NCBI GenBank assembly: GCA_014879535.1
Contig: JACSRX010000022.1
Coordinates: 1 to 60,525 of the forward strand
Length of the DNA stretch: 60,525 bases
Source of the DNA: Chthoniobacterales bacterium
Lineage (GTDB): Bacteria > Verrucomicrobiota > Verrucomicrobiia > Chthoniobacterales > JACTMZ01
Direction: 5' to 3'
Both the position numbers and the translations under genes were made by a program. Positions 25,974 to 34,212 of this stretch are shown piece after piece (position 1 is the first letter of the stretch; each line of letters starts with the position of its first letter). Under the pieces are notes generated by a model. It had not been told where the DNA came from. It saw nothing but the letters and a program-made list of their open reading frames with translations, and made no database searches.

Positions 25974-27473
25974 ATGCTGCTGACAAAGATCCTGTCCGCA
26001 TTGCAGCCGGAGCCTGTCAAGGTCGCCGGGCCCGCCGACCGCGAGGTGACGGCACTGACCCACGATTCCAGGCAGGTCTCCGCGGGGGCGCTGTTCGTGG
26101 CCCTCCCGAGCGTCACCCCGGGCCGTTCCGGTGCGGCCGCGGGAGGCGGATCGCGGTTCGTTCTCGAGGCGGTGGAAAAAGGGGCGGTCGCCGTCATCAC
26201 CTCGGAGATCATCGAGGTTCCGCGCGCCACCGTGATCCGCGTGAACGACGCGCGTGCGGCTCTGGCCGATGCTGCCGCGGTGTTCTACGGCCATCCGTCG
26301 CTCCAGCTCCAGACCGCCGGGGTCACCGGCACGAACGGCAAGACGACCACGACATTCCTGCTCAAGCATCTTCTTGATGTCGCCGAGCGCCCGTGCGGGC
26401 TGATCGGCACGGTGCGATACATGGTCGGCCCGCGCGAACTGCCGGCGGCGCGCACCACGCCCGAGGCGTCCGATGTCCAGCGCCTCCTCCGCGAAATGAG
26501 GGACGTGAACTGCCGGGCCGCGGTCATGGAGGTGTCCAGCCACGCCTTGGAACAGGACCGTGTGCGGGGCATGGAATTCGACACCGCCATCTTCACGAAC
26601 CTCTCGCAGGACCATCTCGACTACCACGGGACGATGGAGTCGTATTTCGCGGCGAAGCAGAAACTGTTCGAGCACATCGCCGCGCAGCCGCACAAGCGCG
26701 GGACCGCGGTGCTCAACATCGACGACCGGCACGGACGGCGCATTTTCGACCGGTTCGGCCACGAGGTGACCACGATCACCTTCGGCCAGTCGTCCAACGC
26801 GATGTTCCGTGCGGCCGACCTGCGCACCGACCTGCACGGGACGCAGTATTCCCTGCATGCGGGCGGCAAGAGCTACCTCGTGAGGTTGCCGCTGTTCGGG
26901 TCCTTCAATGTCTACAACTCGCTGGCGGCCCTCGCCGCGATGCATGCGCTCGGCCACGATGTGCGCAAATCCGTGGCCGCGTTGAAGGACGCCCCGCAGG
27001 TGCCGGGCCGGCTCGAGATGGTGCCGGGAACGAAAAGCTTCCGCGTGTTCGTGGATTACGCGCACACGCCGGACGCCCTCGAGAACGTCCTGCGCACGGT
27101 GCGCTCGCTCGATCCGGAGAGGGTTCTCACCGTGTTCGGGTGCGGCGGGGACCGTGACCGCGCCAAGCGCGGGCCGATGGGACGTGCGGCCGAGGATCTT
27201 TCGGATTGGTGCATCGTCACCTCTGACAACCCGCGCAGCGAGGATCCCGGGGAAATATGCGGTGAGATCACCTCGGCGATGCGGCGCAACAACCACGAGG
27301 TCATGCTCGACCGCCGCGCGGCCATCCGCCGCGCCGTGACCATCGCCGCCCCGGGGGACATCGTCCTCATCGCCGGAAAGGGCCATGAGGCCGTCCAGGA
27401 ATTTTCGGACCGCAAGGTGCCCTTCGACGACGTGGCGGAGGCGGCGGCGGCCATCCGGGGGAGGGCGGCCTGA
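25974..27473 (+). CDS. murE: UDP-MurNAc-tripeptide synthetase, meso-DAP-adding
   Basis: 499 aa from ATG 25974; an in-frame TTG at 25965 would give a 4-base overlap with ftsI and is a less likely alternative. It adds the third stem amino acid. Mur-ligase motifs: ATP loop GTNGKTTTTF near residue 120, MEVSSHAL, FTNLSQDHLDYHG, and the DNPR motif at 418-421 (SDNPRSEDP), known to select meso-diaminopimelate over lysine. So the peptidoglycan is predicted to be of the DAP type. Confidence 0.97.
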   Translation: MLLTKILSALQPEPVKVAGPADREVTALTHDSRQVSAGALFVALPSVTPGRSGAAAGGGSRFVLEAVEKGAVAVITSEIIEVPRATVIRVNDARAALADAAAVFYGHPSLQLQTAGVTGTNGKTTTTFLLKHLLDVAERPCGLIGTVRYMVGPRELPAARTTPEASDVQRLLREMRDVNCRAAVMEVSSHALEQDRVRGMEFDTAIFTNLSQDHLDYHGTMESYFAAKQKLFEHIAAQPHKRGTAVLNIDDRHGRRIFDRFGHEVTTITFGQSSNAMFRAADLRTDLHGTQYSLHAGGKSYLVRLPLFGSFNVYNSLAALAAMHALGHDVRKSVAALKDAPQVPGRLEMVPGTKSFRVFVDYAHTPDALENVLRTVRSLDPERVLTVFGCGGDRDRAKRGPMGRAAEDLSDWCIVTSDNPRSEDPGEICGEITSAMRRNNHEVMLDRRAAIRRAVTIAAPGDIVLIAGKGHEAVQEFSDRKVPFDDVAEAAAAIRGRAA

Positions 27474-27475
27474 CC

Positions 27476-28831
27476 ATGGATGCGACGACACTCCAGGCCT
27501 TGGCCGCGGCTTGCGGGGGCGTGCTGCTCTGCGGCGACCCCGGCGCCACGGTGGCCAACATCTCCAAGGATACGCGCACGATCCGTCCGGGGGATGTTTA
27601 CTGGGCGCTCCAGGGCGAGAATTTCGACGGCCACCACTTCGTTTCCGCCGCCGCGGCGTCCGGGGCGTCCGCCGCCGTGGTGTCGCGTGACCTGCGGGAG
27701 ATGCCCTCGGGCCTGGCTGTGATCCGTGTCGGTGACACGCAGGAGGCCCTGCACCGGCTCGCATCATGGCACCGCGACCGCCTGCGGGGGAAGGTCGTCT
27801 GCCTCACCGGGAGCAACGGGAAGACGAGCACCAAGGATTTCACCGCCGCGATTGCGGGCGTCCGCTTCCGGGTCAACAAGACTGAGGGCAATTTCAACAA
27901 CCACATCGGTCTTCCCCTGACGATCCTCTCGGCTTCGGCCGCCGACGAGGTGGCCGTGTGGGAGATCGGGATGAACCGTCCGGGGGAGATCGGCGAACTG
28001 GCGCGGCTGGCGCGCCCGGACATCGGCATCATCACCAACATCGGTGTGGCGCACATCGAGTTCCTCGGCTCACGCGAGGCGATCGCCCGTGAAAAGGGGA
28101 TGCTTGGCGAGGCTCTGAGGAACGATGGAGCGCTCATTCTCCCGGCGGAGGATGGGTTCAGCGCGCACCTGGCATCCCGGACCCCGGCGCGCGTGGTGCT
28201 CGTGGGGGGGGGCGAGTCCCTGCGTGCGGAGCGGTTGCGTCCGTCCACCCACGGTTTGGATTTCGAGCTTGTTTGCGGCGGGGAGCGTGTGGCGGCGCAA
28301 ATTTCCGTGGCCGGCGAGCACATGGTGCGCAACGCGCTGCTGGCCGTGGCTGCGGGCAGGGAACTCGGACTGTCCCTGCGCGAGTGCGCCTCGGGTCTGG
28401 CATCCGCGAAGCTTTCGCGTGGCCGGCTGGCGTGCCTCGATGTGCGCGGGGTGACCGTGCTTGACGACACCTACAACGCGAACCCCGATTCGATGGAGGC
28501 GGCCCTGCATGCTTTGCGCGGGCTGCCCGGCGGGGGGCGGCGTTTCGCCGTGCTCGGGCGCATGGGGGAACTGGGGGATTATGCGAACGAGGGCTACCGC
28601 CGCGTCGGCCGGGCTGCCGCGGGAACGATGGATGTGCTCATTGCCGTGGGGCCGGAGACGGCGCCGATGGCGGACGAAGCCGTCGCGTCGGGCGCCCGGG
28701 AGGTGCGGCGTGCGGCGGACACGGCGGAGGCCGCCACGCTGCTCCGTGAGTTGTCCCGTCCGGGAGACGCCGTGGTCATCAAGGGCAGCCGGACCGCCCG
28801 CATGGAACGTGTGCTGGAGGATTTTGCCTGA
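27476..28831 (+). CDS. murF: UDP-MurNAc-tripeptide--D-Ala-D-Ala ligase
   Basis: 451 aa. It adds D-Ala-D-Ala to complete the UDP-MurNAc-pentapeptide. Seen: the substrate domain motif VANISKDTRTIRPGDVYWAL, ATP loop LTGSNGKTSTKDF near residue 110, NFNNHIGLPLTIL, NIGVAHIEFLG, and VLDDTYNANPDSMEAAL with C-terminal VIKGSRTARMERV. It starts 2 bases after murE; its stop shares a base with the mraY start (TGATG). Confidence 0.97.
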   Translation: MDATTLQALAAACGGVLLCGDPGATVANISKDTRTIRPGDVYWALQGENFDGHHFVSAAAASGASAAVVSRDLREMPSGLAVIRVGDTQEALHRLASWHRDRLRGKVVCLTGSNGKTSTKDFTAAIAGVRFRVNKTEGNFNNHIGLPLTILSASAADEVAVWEIGMNRPGEIGELARLARPDIGIITNIGVAHIEFLGSREAIAREKGMLGEALRNDGALILPAEDGFSAHLASRTPARVVLVGGGESLRAERLRPSTHGLDFELVCGGERVAAQISVAGEHMVRNALLAVAAGRELGLSLRECASGLASAKLSRGRLACLDVRGVTVLDDTYNANPDSMEAALHALRGLPGGGRRFAVLGRMGELGDYANEGYRRVGRAAAGTMDVLIAVGPETAPMADEAVASGAREVRRAADTAEAATLLRELSRPGDAVVIKGSRTARMERVLEDFA

Positions 28832-29955
28832 TGCTTTACTACCTCCATCTGCTCGGTGATTACGGCAAGGGGCTCGATTCCGAGGTCCTCAAGGGGTTCA
28901 ACGTTTTCCAATACATCACCTTCCGTTCGCTGGCGGCGGGGGTGACGGCATTCCTGCTCAGCCTCCTTTTCGGCAACTGGGTGATCCGCCATCTCATTTC
29001 ACTCAAGCTCGGACAGCCGATCCGTTCACAGGAGGAAGTGCACCGCCTGCACGAGTTGCACGGGGCCAAGGCAGGCACGCCGACGATGGGCGGGGTGCTC
29101 CTGCTCGGCGCCGTGCTGGTGTCCACCCTGCTCTGGGCGCGGCCGAGCAACCCGCTCGTGTGGGTTGCCATGTTCTCGGTGGTGTATCTCGGGGCGCTGG
29201 GCTTCATCGACGACTACCTCAAGGTCACGAAGAAATCCTCGGATGGCATCAGCAGCCGCGTGAAATTCGCCCTGCAGTGCGTGCTCGCGGCGGTCATCAC
29301 CGTGCTGCTCACCTACGTTCCCGCGCTCTCGACGCACGCGGCGGAACTTTACGTGCCGTTTTCGAAGGAGCCGATCCTACGGAACATGGGTGTTTTCACC
29401 TTCCTGCTCTACCTCTTCGTCATTGTCGGTGCGTCCAACGCGGTCAACCTCACCGACGGCCTCGACGGCCTCGCGGCCGGCTGCACCGCCACGGCGGCCT
29501 TCGCATTCGCGGTCCTGACCTACGCTGCGGGGAACATCAAGATCGCCACGTATCTGCAGATCCCCTTCGTGCAGTTCTCGGCTGAACTCACCGTGGTGTG
29601 CATGGCGCTGGTCGGTGCGGCCCTCGGCTTCCTCTGGTGGAACTGTCATCCGGCGCGCGTGTTCATGGGGGACACGGGTTCGCTGGCGATCGGCGGCCTG
29701 CTGGGCGTCATCGCGATCTCGGCCAAGCAGGAACTGCTGCTCGCCCTCATCGGCGGCGTGTTCGTCCTCGAAGCCGGCTCGGTGATCCTGCAGGTGGCGA
29801 GCTTCAAGCTGACCGGGCGGCGCATCTTCAAGATGTCGCCGCTGCACCATCATTTCGAGCTGAGCGGCTGGAAGGAGAGCACCGTCATCGTGCGCTTCTG
29901 GATCCTCTCCCTCATCTTCGCCTTCCTCGGGCTGGCAACCTTGAAACTTCGGTGA
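28831..29955 (+). CDS. mraY: Phospho-MurNAc-pentapeptide transferase
   Basis: 374 aa, about ten membrane helices. It transfers phospho-MurNAc-pentapeptide to undecaprenyl phosphate, making lipid I at the inner membrane. Hallmarks: KAGTPTMGGVLLL, the Asp pair in ALGFIDDYLKVTKK near residue 127, NAVNLTDGLDGLAAG near 205, FMGDTGSLAIGG, and the His-rich loop MSPLHHHFELSGWKE near 340. Confidence 0.98.
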   Translation: MLYYLHLLGDYGKGLDSEVLKGFNVFQYITFRSLAAGVTAFLLSLLFGNWVIRHLISLKLGQPIRSQEEVHRLHELHGAKAGTPTMGGVLLLGAVLVSTLLWARPSNPLVWVAMFSVVYLGALGFIDDYLKVTKKSSDGISSRVKFALQCVLAAVITVLLTYVPALSTHAAELYVPFSKEPILRNMGVFTFLLYLFVIVGASNAVNLTDGLDGLAAGCTATAAFAFAVLTYAAGNIKIATYLQIPFVQFSAELTVVCMALVGAALGFLWWNCHPARVFMGDTGSLAIGGLLGVIAISAKQELLLALIGGVFVLEAGSVILQVASFKLTGRRIFKMSPLHHHFELSGWKESTVIVRFWILSLIFAFLGLATLKLR

Positions 29956-29960
29956 TCGCC

Positions 29961-31307
29961 ATGGACTACACCGGAAAACATGTCGCGGTGCTCGGGCTCG
30001 GCCGGAGCGGCGAGGCCGCGACGCGCCTGCTGCTCGACGGCGGGGCGGATGTCACCGTCCTGGATTCCGGCGATCCCGCGCCGCGCCTCGGCGCGGCCGA
30101 ACTGCTTTCCTCGCGTGGCGCACGCGTCGTCTTGGGGAACGACGCGCTGCGCTGCGTGCAGGATTTCGACTTCGCGGTGCTGAGCCCCGGCATCGACCCG
30201 TTGGTGCCGCTCGCCCGGAGGCCGGTCGAGGCCGGCGTGCCCCTCCTCGGGGAGATCGAACTGGCATTCCGGAGCTGCCGCTGCCCCGTGGTGGCGATCA
30301 CGGGGACGAACGGCAAGACCACCACCACCGGGCTGGCAGCCTCCCTCCTGAATGCCGCCGGGCTTCGCGCGGAAGCGTGCGGCAACATCGGGCTGCCGTT
30401 CAGCGACGTGGCAGCCCGCAGCGCGGCGCTCGATGCGGCTGTCGTCGAGATCAGCTCCTTCCAGTTGGAAACCACGGACACCTTTCGCCCCCGGGTGGCG
30501 GTCTGGACCAACTTCAGCGCAAACCATCTGGACCGCTACCCGGACGTGGGCGCCTACCGCGCCGCAAAGCTGCGGATCTTCGGGCGTCAGACCGCGGAGG
30601 ATTTCGCCGTCGTCAACGCACAATCGGAGCTTCCGGCGCTGCGCGCGAAGCGCATCACGTTTTCCTCCGTCTCCGGCATGAAGGCCGATTTCCACATGGG
30701 TCGCGGTGACACGATCATGCACGGAGGCACCCCGCTGATCGCACTCTCGGAGACGCGTTTGCGCGGGCCGCACAACGCGGAGAATCTGATGGCGGCGCTG
30801 GCGGTCGGCCATTGTCTCGGGGCGGATCCGGCCCGCATGATCCCCGCGGCGAGGGACTATGCGCCGCCGCCCCACCGGTGCGAATTCGTGCGCGAGGTGG
30901 GCGGCGTGACTTGGATCAACGATTCCAAGTCCACGACCCTCGACTCCTTGGAGCAGGCCCTTCGCGGATGCCGGGGCGGCGTTGTGCTCATTGCCGGCGG
31001 CAAGAACAAGGGCTTCGACTTCGCCCCCGTGGCTCCGGTGGTGAAGGTGCACGCCCGCGCCGCGGTGCTCATCGGCGAGATGCGTTCCTCGATCGCGCGG
31101 GACTGGGCGGAAGCCGCCTCCTGCCACCCCGTGGACACGCTCGCCGCAGCCGTGGCCAAGGCGCATGAGCTGGCACAGCCGGGCGACACCGTCCTGTTTT
31201 CACCCGGCACGTCGTCGTTCGACATGTTCCGCAGCTACGAGGAGCGCGGGGACTTTTTCAAGCAACTCACCCACCACATCCAACCACACACCACAACAAC
31301 ACCATGA
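29961..31307 (+). CDS. murD: UDP-MurNAc-L-alanine--D-glutamate ligase
   Basis: 448 aa from ATG 29961; an in-frame GTG at 29952 overlaps the mraY stop and is an alternative start. It adds D-Glu to UDP-MurNAc-L-Ala. Seen: GLGRSGEAATRLLL, LSPGIDPLVPL, the ATP loop ITGTNGKTTTTGL near residue 115, VEISSFQLETT, FSANHLDRYP and the C-terminal FSPGTSSFDMFRSYEERGDF. Its stop overlaps the LysM gene. Confidence 0.96.
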   Translation: MDYTGKHVAVLGLGRSGEAATRLLLDGGADVTVLDSGDPAPRLGAAELLSSRGARVVLGNDALRCVQDFDFAVLSPGIDPLVPLARRPVEAGVPLLGEIELAFRSCRCPVVAITGTNGKTTTTGLAASLLNAAGLRAEACGNIGLPFSDVAARSAALDAAVVEISSFQLETTDTFRPRVAVWTNFSANHLDRYPDVGAYRAAKLRIFGRQTAEDFAVVNAQSELPALRAKRITFSSVSGMKADFHMGRGDTIMHGGTPLIALSETRLRGPHNAENLMAALAVGHCLGADPARMIPAARDYAPPPHRCEFVREVGGVTWINDSKSTTLDSLEQALRGCRGGVVLIAGGKNKGFDFAPVAPVVKVHARAAVLIGEMRSSIARDWAEAASCHPVDTLAAAVAKAHELAQPGDTVLFSPGTSSFDMFRSYEERGDFFKQLTHHIQPHTTTTP

Positions 31308-31966
31308 AAATCCCACTGTTCACCAAACTGACGGCCAAAGCCCGCGGCCGCAAGGTGGTGCGGGCTTCGGCCCGCGCCCTGCGCGGGGGCGAGGACGACT
31401 ACTACGAGGCGGAACCCAACATGAAGCTGTCGCATGCCTTCATGGTGGTGCTCATCCTTCACGTTGTCGCGGTCGGGGGCATCTACGCCTTCAACCAGGT
31501 CAATGCGAAGAAGAACGCCAACCTGCTCGCCAACATCTCCGGCCGCATCGCGCAGGCGACAGGGACAGGCGCCGCAGCTGCTGTCCCGGCCCCCGCCGTG
31601 ACCGCGCCCGCGGCAGCCGAGCCCGTTGCGCCGCCCAAGCGGCTGCCGGGAGATGCGGATGAGCCGCTGCCTGCGGTGGTGTCCGACACGGCAACCGGCG
31701 GGACCGCGGTGGCCCGCACGGTGGCTCCTCCCGCAGTCAAAGTCCCCGAGGCCCCGGCCCCGAAGGTTGTGACAACGGGCACCCCGGCCCCCGCCAAGCA
31801 GGGCGCCATTCCTGCAACCTATGCCGTGGCCAAGGGGGACAATCCCTACACCATCGCGAAGAAATTCGGCGTGAGCTACCAGGAGATGCTCAAGCTGAAC
31901 AAGATCGAGGACCCGACCAAACTGCAGATCGGGCAGGTTCTCAAACTCCCCGGCAAGGCGAACTGA
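31304..31966 (+). CDS. LysM-domain membrane protein inside the dcw cluster
   Basis: 220 aa. A basic, Ala-rich cytoplasmic head (residues 1-43), one membrane helix at 45-63 (AFMVVLILHVVAVGGIYAF), then a long Ala/Pro/Val-rich linker (about 85-170) and a C-terminal LysM domain (about 172-217: YAVAKGDNPYTIAKKFGV, then LKLNKIEDPTKLQIGQVLKL). LysM binds GlcNAc-containing glycans, so the protein would reach peptidoglycan from the inner membrane. The 4-base overlap with murD and 10-base gap to ftsW mean it is expressed with the divisome. It is not one of the standard dcw genes; a septal role is inferred. Confidence 0.85.
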   Translation: MKIPLFTKLTAKARGRKVVRASARALRGGEDDYYEAEPNMKLSHAFMVVLILHVVAVGGIYAFNQVNAKKNANLLANISGRIAQATGTGAAAAVPAPAVTAPAAAEPVAPPKRLPGDADEPLPAVVSDTATGGTAVARTVAPPAVKVPEAPAPKVVTTGTPAPAKQGAIPATYAVAKGDNPYTIAKKFGVSYQEMLKLNKIEDPTKLQIGQVLKLPGKAN

Positions 31967-31976
31967 CCGGAGCTCG

Positions 31977-33119
31977 ATGCAACGCCGCACGGCATACATC
32001 CTGATACTTTCGATGATGAGCCTGCTCGTCATCGGGATCGTCATGCTGCAAAGCACGGGTGCCTTCGCCCGGGACAGCCACGGCGACATGTATTTCTTCG
32101 TCAAGCGGCAGGGGATGTGGCTGATGATCGGAACCGCGGCACTGGTGGGCGCCGCGTTGGTGGACTACCGCTGGTGGGCGAAGTTGTGGCCCTGGATTTA
32201 CGGGTTGGCGGTGGTCCTGCTCATCCTCTGCTTCGTGCCCCCGGTCGGCATGAAGATCAACGGGGCGTGGCGGTGGATCAATCTCGGCTTCGCGAGCTTC
32301 CAGCCGAGCGAACTCGGGAAGGTGGCGGTGCTGCTTTTCCTCGCATGGTGGTATCACCGCTATGAGGCGGAATCGCGGCAGTTCTGGCTCGGGTTCGCGT
32401 GCCCCCTGGCGGTGGCGGGCTTGATCATGGCCCTCATCGTGGTCGAGGTGGATCTCGGGGCGACATCGCTCATCGGTGTGACGACGCTGGCCGTCATGTT
32501 TGTCGCCGGCGCGGGCTTGCGCTGGCTGATGCTGCCGCTCGGCCTCGGTCTGGCCGGCTTGGTGTTCGCCGTGCTCAACATCGAGGAGCGCACGGGGCGC
32601 CTGATGGCGTTTCTCGACCCCGAAAAATACAAGCTTCACGAGGGGCTGCAGCAATGGCAGGCGCTGCTGGCGTTCGGCGCCGGCGGTGTCGAGGGACTCG
32701 GCCTCGGCGAGGGGCGCCAGAAGATGCTTTATCTGCCCTACGCCCACACGGATTTCATCTTCCCCATGATCGGGGAGGAACTCGGGCTTCGCTTCACGCT
32801 GCTGACCGTGTTCTGTTTCCTCCTCATCCTGATGTCCGGCGTGCTGATCGCGATGAATGCGCGCGACCGCTTCGGGATGCTGCTCGGCTTCGGCATCACC
32901 ATCATCATCACCGTGCAGGCGGCCATCAACATCGGCGTCACCACGTCGCTCCTGCCCAACAAGGGGATGCCGCTGCCATTCATCAGCTACGGCGGGAGCA
33001 ACCTTGCCGTGTCCATGGCGTTCATCGGGATCCTCCTCAACATCCACCGGCTGGGACGCCGCGTGCCTGCGGCACGGACGCGGGCGATTCCCTCCACAAG
33101 CATGGCGGTGCGCCTCTGA
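31977..33119 (+). CDS. ftsW: Lipid II polymerase FtsW (SEDS family)
   Basis: 380 aa, about ten membrane helices. Septal peptidoglycan glycosyltransferase that partners with FtsI. SEDS landmarks: GIVMLQSTGAFA, VKRQGMWLMIG, GAWRWINLGFASFQPSELGK, the large extracytoplasmic loop with YQ-like LQQWQALLAFGAGGVEGLG, HTDFIFPMIGEELG and the C-terminal PFISYGGSNLAVSMAFIGIL. The position between murD and murG fits FtsW rather than RodA. Confidence 0.95.
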   Translation: MQRRTAYILILSMMSLLVIGIVMLQSTGAFARDSHGDMYFFVKRQGMWLMIGTAALVGAALVDYRWWAKLWPWIYGLAVVLLILCFVPPVGMKINGAWRWINLGFASFQPSELGKVAVLLFLAWWYHRYEAESRQFWLGFACPLAVAGLIMALIVVEVDLGATSLIGVTTLAVMFVAGAGLRWLMLPLGLGLAGLVFAVLNIEERTGRLMAFLDPEKYKLHEGLQQWQALLAFGAGGVEGLGLGEGRQKMLYLPYAHTDFIFPMIGEELGLRFTLLTVFCFLLILMSGVLIAMNARDRFGMLLGFGITIIITVQAAINIGVTTSLLPNKGMPLPFISYGGSNLAVSMAFIGILLNIHRLGRRVPAARTRAIPSTSMAVRL

Positions 33120-33123
33120 TCCC

Positions 33124-34212
33124 ATGAAATTCGCGATCGCATGCGGGGGAACGGGCGGGCATTTGTTCCCGGGACTGGCCGTGGCCGAGGTGCTGCGCGC
33201 ACGGGGCCACGAAGTCCTTCTTTTCATTTCCGAGAAGGAGGTGGATTCACGTGCGTTGCAGAATCATCCGGATCTCCCGAGGCAGAAACTACCGTCCATC
33301 GGCCTGCCCGCCGTCTTTTCCCCGGCCCTCATTGCATTCCTGGGGCGGCTGCGCGCAAGTCTGAAGAAATGCGGCCAGATCTACCGGGACGGACGTCCCG
33401 ATGCCGTGCTGGGCATGGGAGGTTTCACCAGCATCGCGCCGCTCATCGCGGCGTGGCGTCGCGGCATTCCGGCGTTCCTGCACGAGTCGAATGCCATTCC
33501 CGGGAAGGCCAACCGCCTTGCCGCACGCTTCTGCCGCACGGTCCTCCTCGGCTTCGGGGAATGCGCCCGTCATTTTCCGAAATGTCCGACGCTTGTCACC
33601 GGAACTCCCATCCGCCGCGAGCTCACGGAAGATGTTCCGGGGGTTCGGGAGGCCCGCCGCAAGCTCGGACTCGACGCGGATCGACCGACATTGCTGGTCA
33701 TGGGCGGAAGCCAGGGGGCGGCGGGGATCAATGTGCTGATGACCCGGGCGGCCCCGCGCCTCGCGGCGCGGGAGTTGCAGGTCATCCACCTTGCCGGCGC
33801 GCGCGATGAGGACGTGGTGCGTTCGGCTTATGAGGCCGCCGGCGTTCCGGCGGCGGTGCTGCCCTTTTGCGACCGGATGCAGGATGTGTATCCTGCCGCG
33901 GATTTCGCGCTCTCGCGTTCCGGCGCCGCCAGCCTCGGCGAGTTGTCGTGGTTCGGGCTCCCCTCGGTGCTCGTGCCGTATCCCCACGCCGCGGAGGATC
34001 ACCAAACGCTGAACGCGCAAATTTTCGTCCGGGCCGGTGCTGCCCGCGTGCTGCCCGAGAAGGGGGCCACCGGCGAGGGTCTTGCCCGGGCGCTTGCCGA
34101 ACTGTTGGATTCCCCGGCCACGCTCGCGGAGATGTCGGCCGCCGCATCCGTGCTGATCCCGCGCGATGCCGCGGCCCGCGTGGCGGATGCGTTGATGGAG
34201 GTGCGGCGATGA
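33124..34212 (+). CDS. murG: UDP-GlcNAc transferase MurG (lipid II synthase)
   Basis: 362 aa from ATG 33124. Adds GlcNAc to lipid I on the inner leaflet. GT-B motifs: ACGGTGGHLFPGLAVAE near residue 7, GMGGFTSIAPLIA, FLHESNAIPGKANR, VMGGSQGAAGINVLM, and the UDP-GlcNAc site SRSGAASLGELSWFGLPSV with PYPHAAEDHQTLNA. The stop overlaps the next gene by 4 bases. Confidence 0.97.
   Translation: MKFAIACGGTGGHLFPGLAVAEVLRARGHEVLLFISEKEVDSRALQNHPDLPRQKLPSIGLPAVFSPALIAFLGRLRASLKKCGQIYRDGRPDAVLGMGGFTSIAPLIAAWRRGIPAFLHESNAIPGKANRLAARFCRTVLLGFGECARHFPKCPTLVTGTPIRRELTEDVPGVREARRKLGLDADRPTLLVMGGSQGAAGINVLMTRAAPRLAARELQVIHLAGARDEDVVRSAYEAAGVPAAVLPFCDRMQDVYPAADFALSRSGAASLGELSWFGLPSVLVPYPHAAEDHQTLNAQIFVRAGAARVLPEKGATGEGLARALAELLDSPATLAEMSAAASVLIPRDAAARVADALMEVRR

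Noticed and set aside
31977-33119. rodA instead of ftsW
   Set aside because: Both are SEDS proteins, but the location between murD/LysM and murG and the septal ftsI in the same operon favour ftsW.
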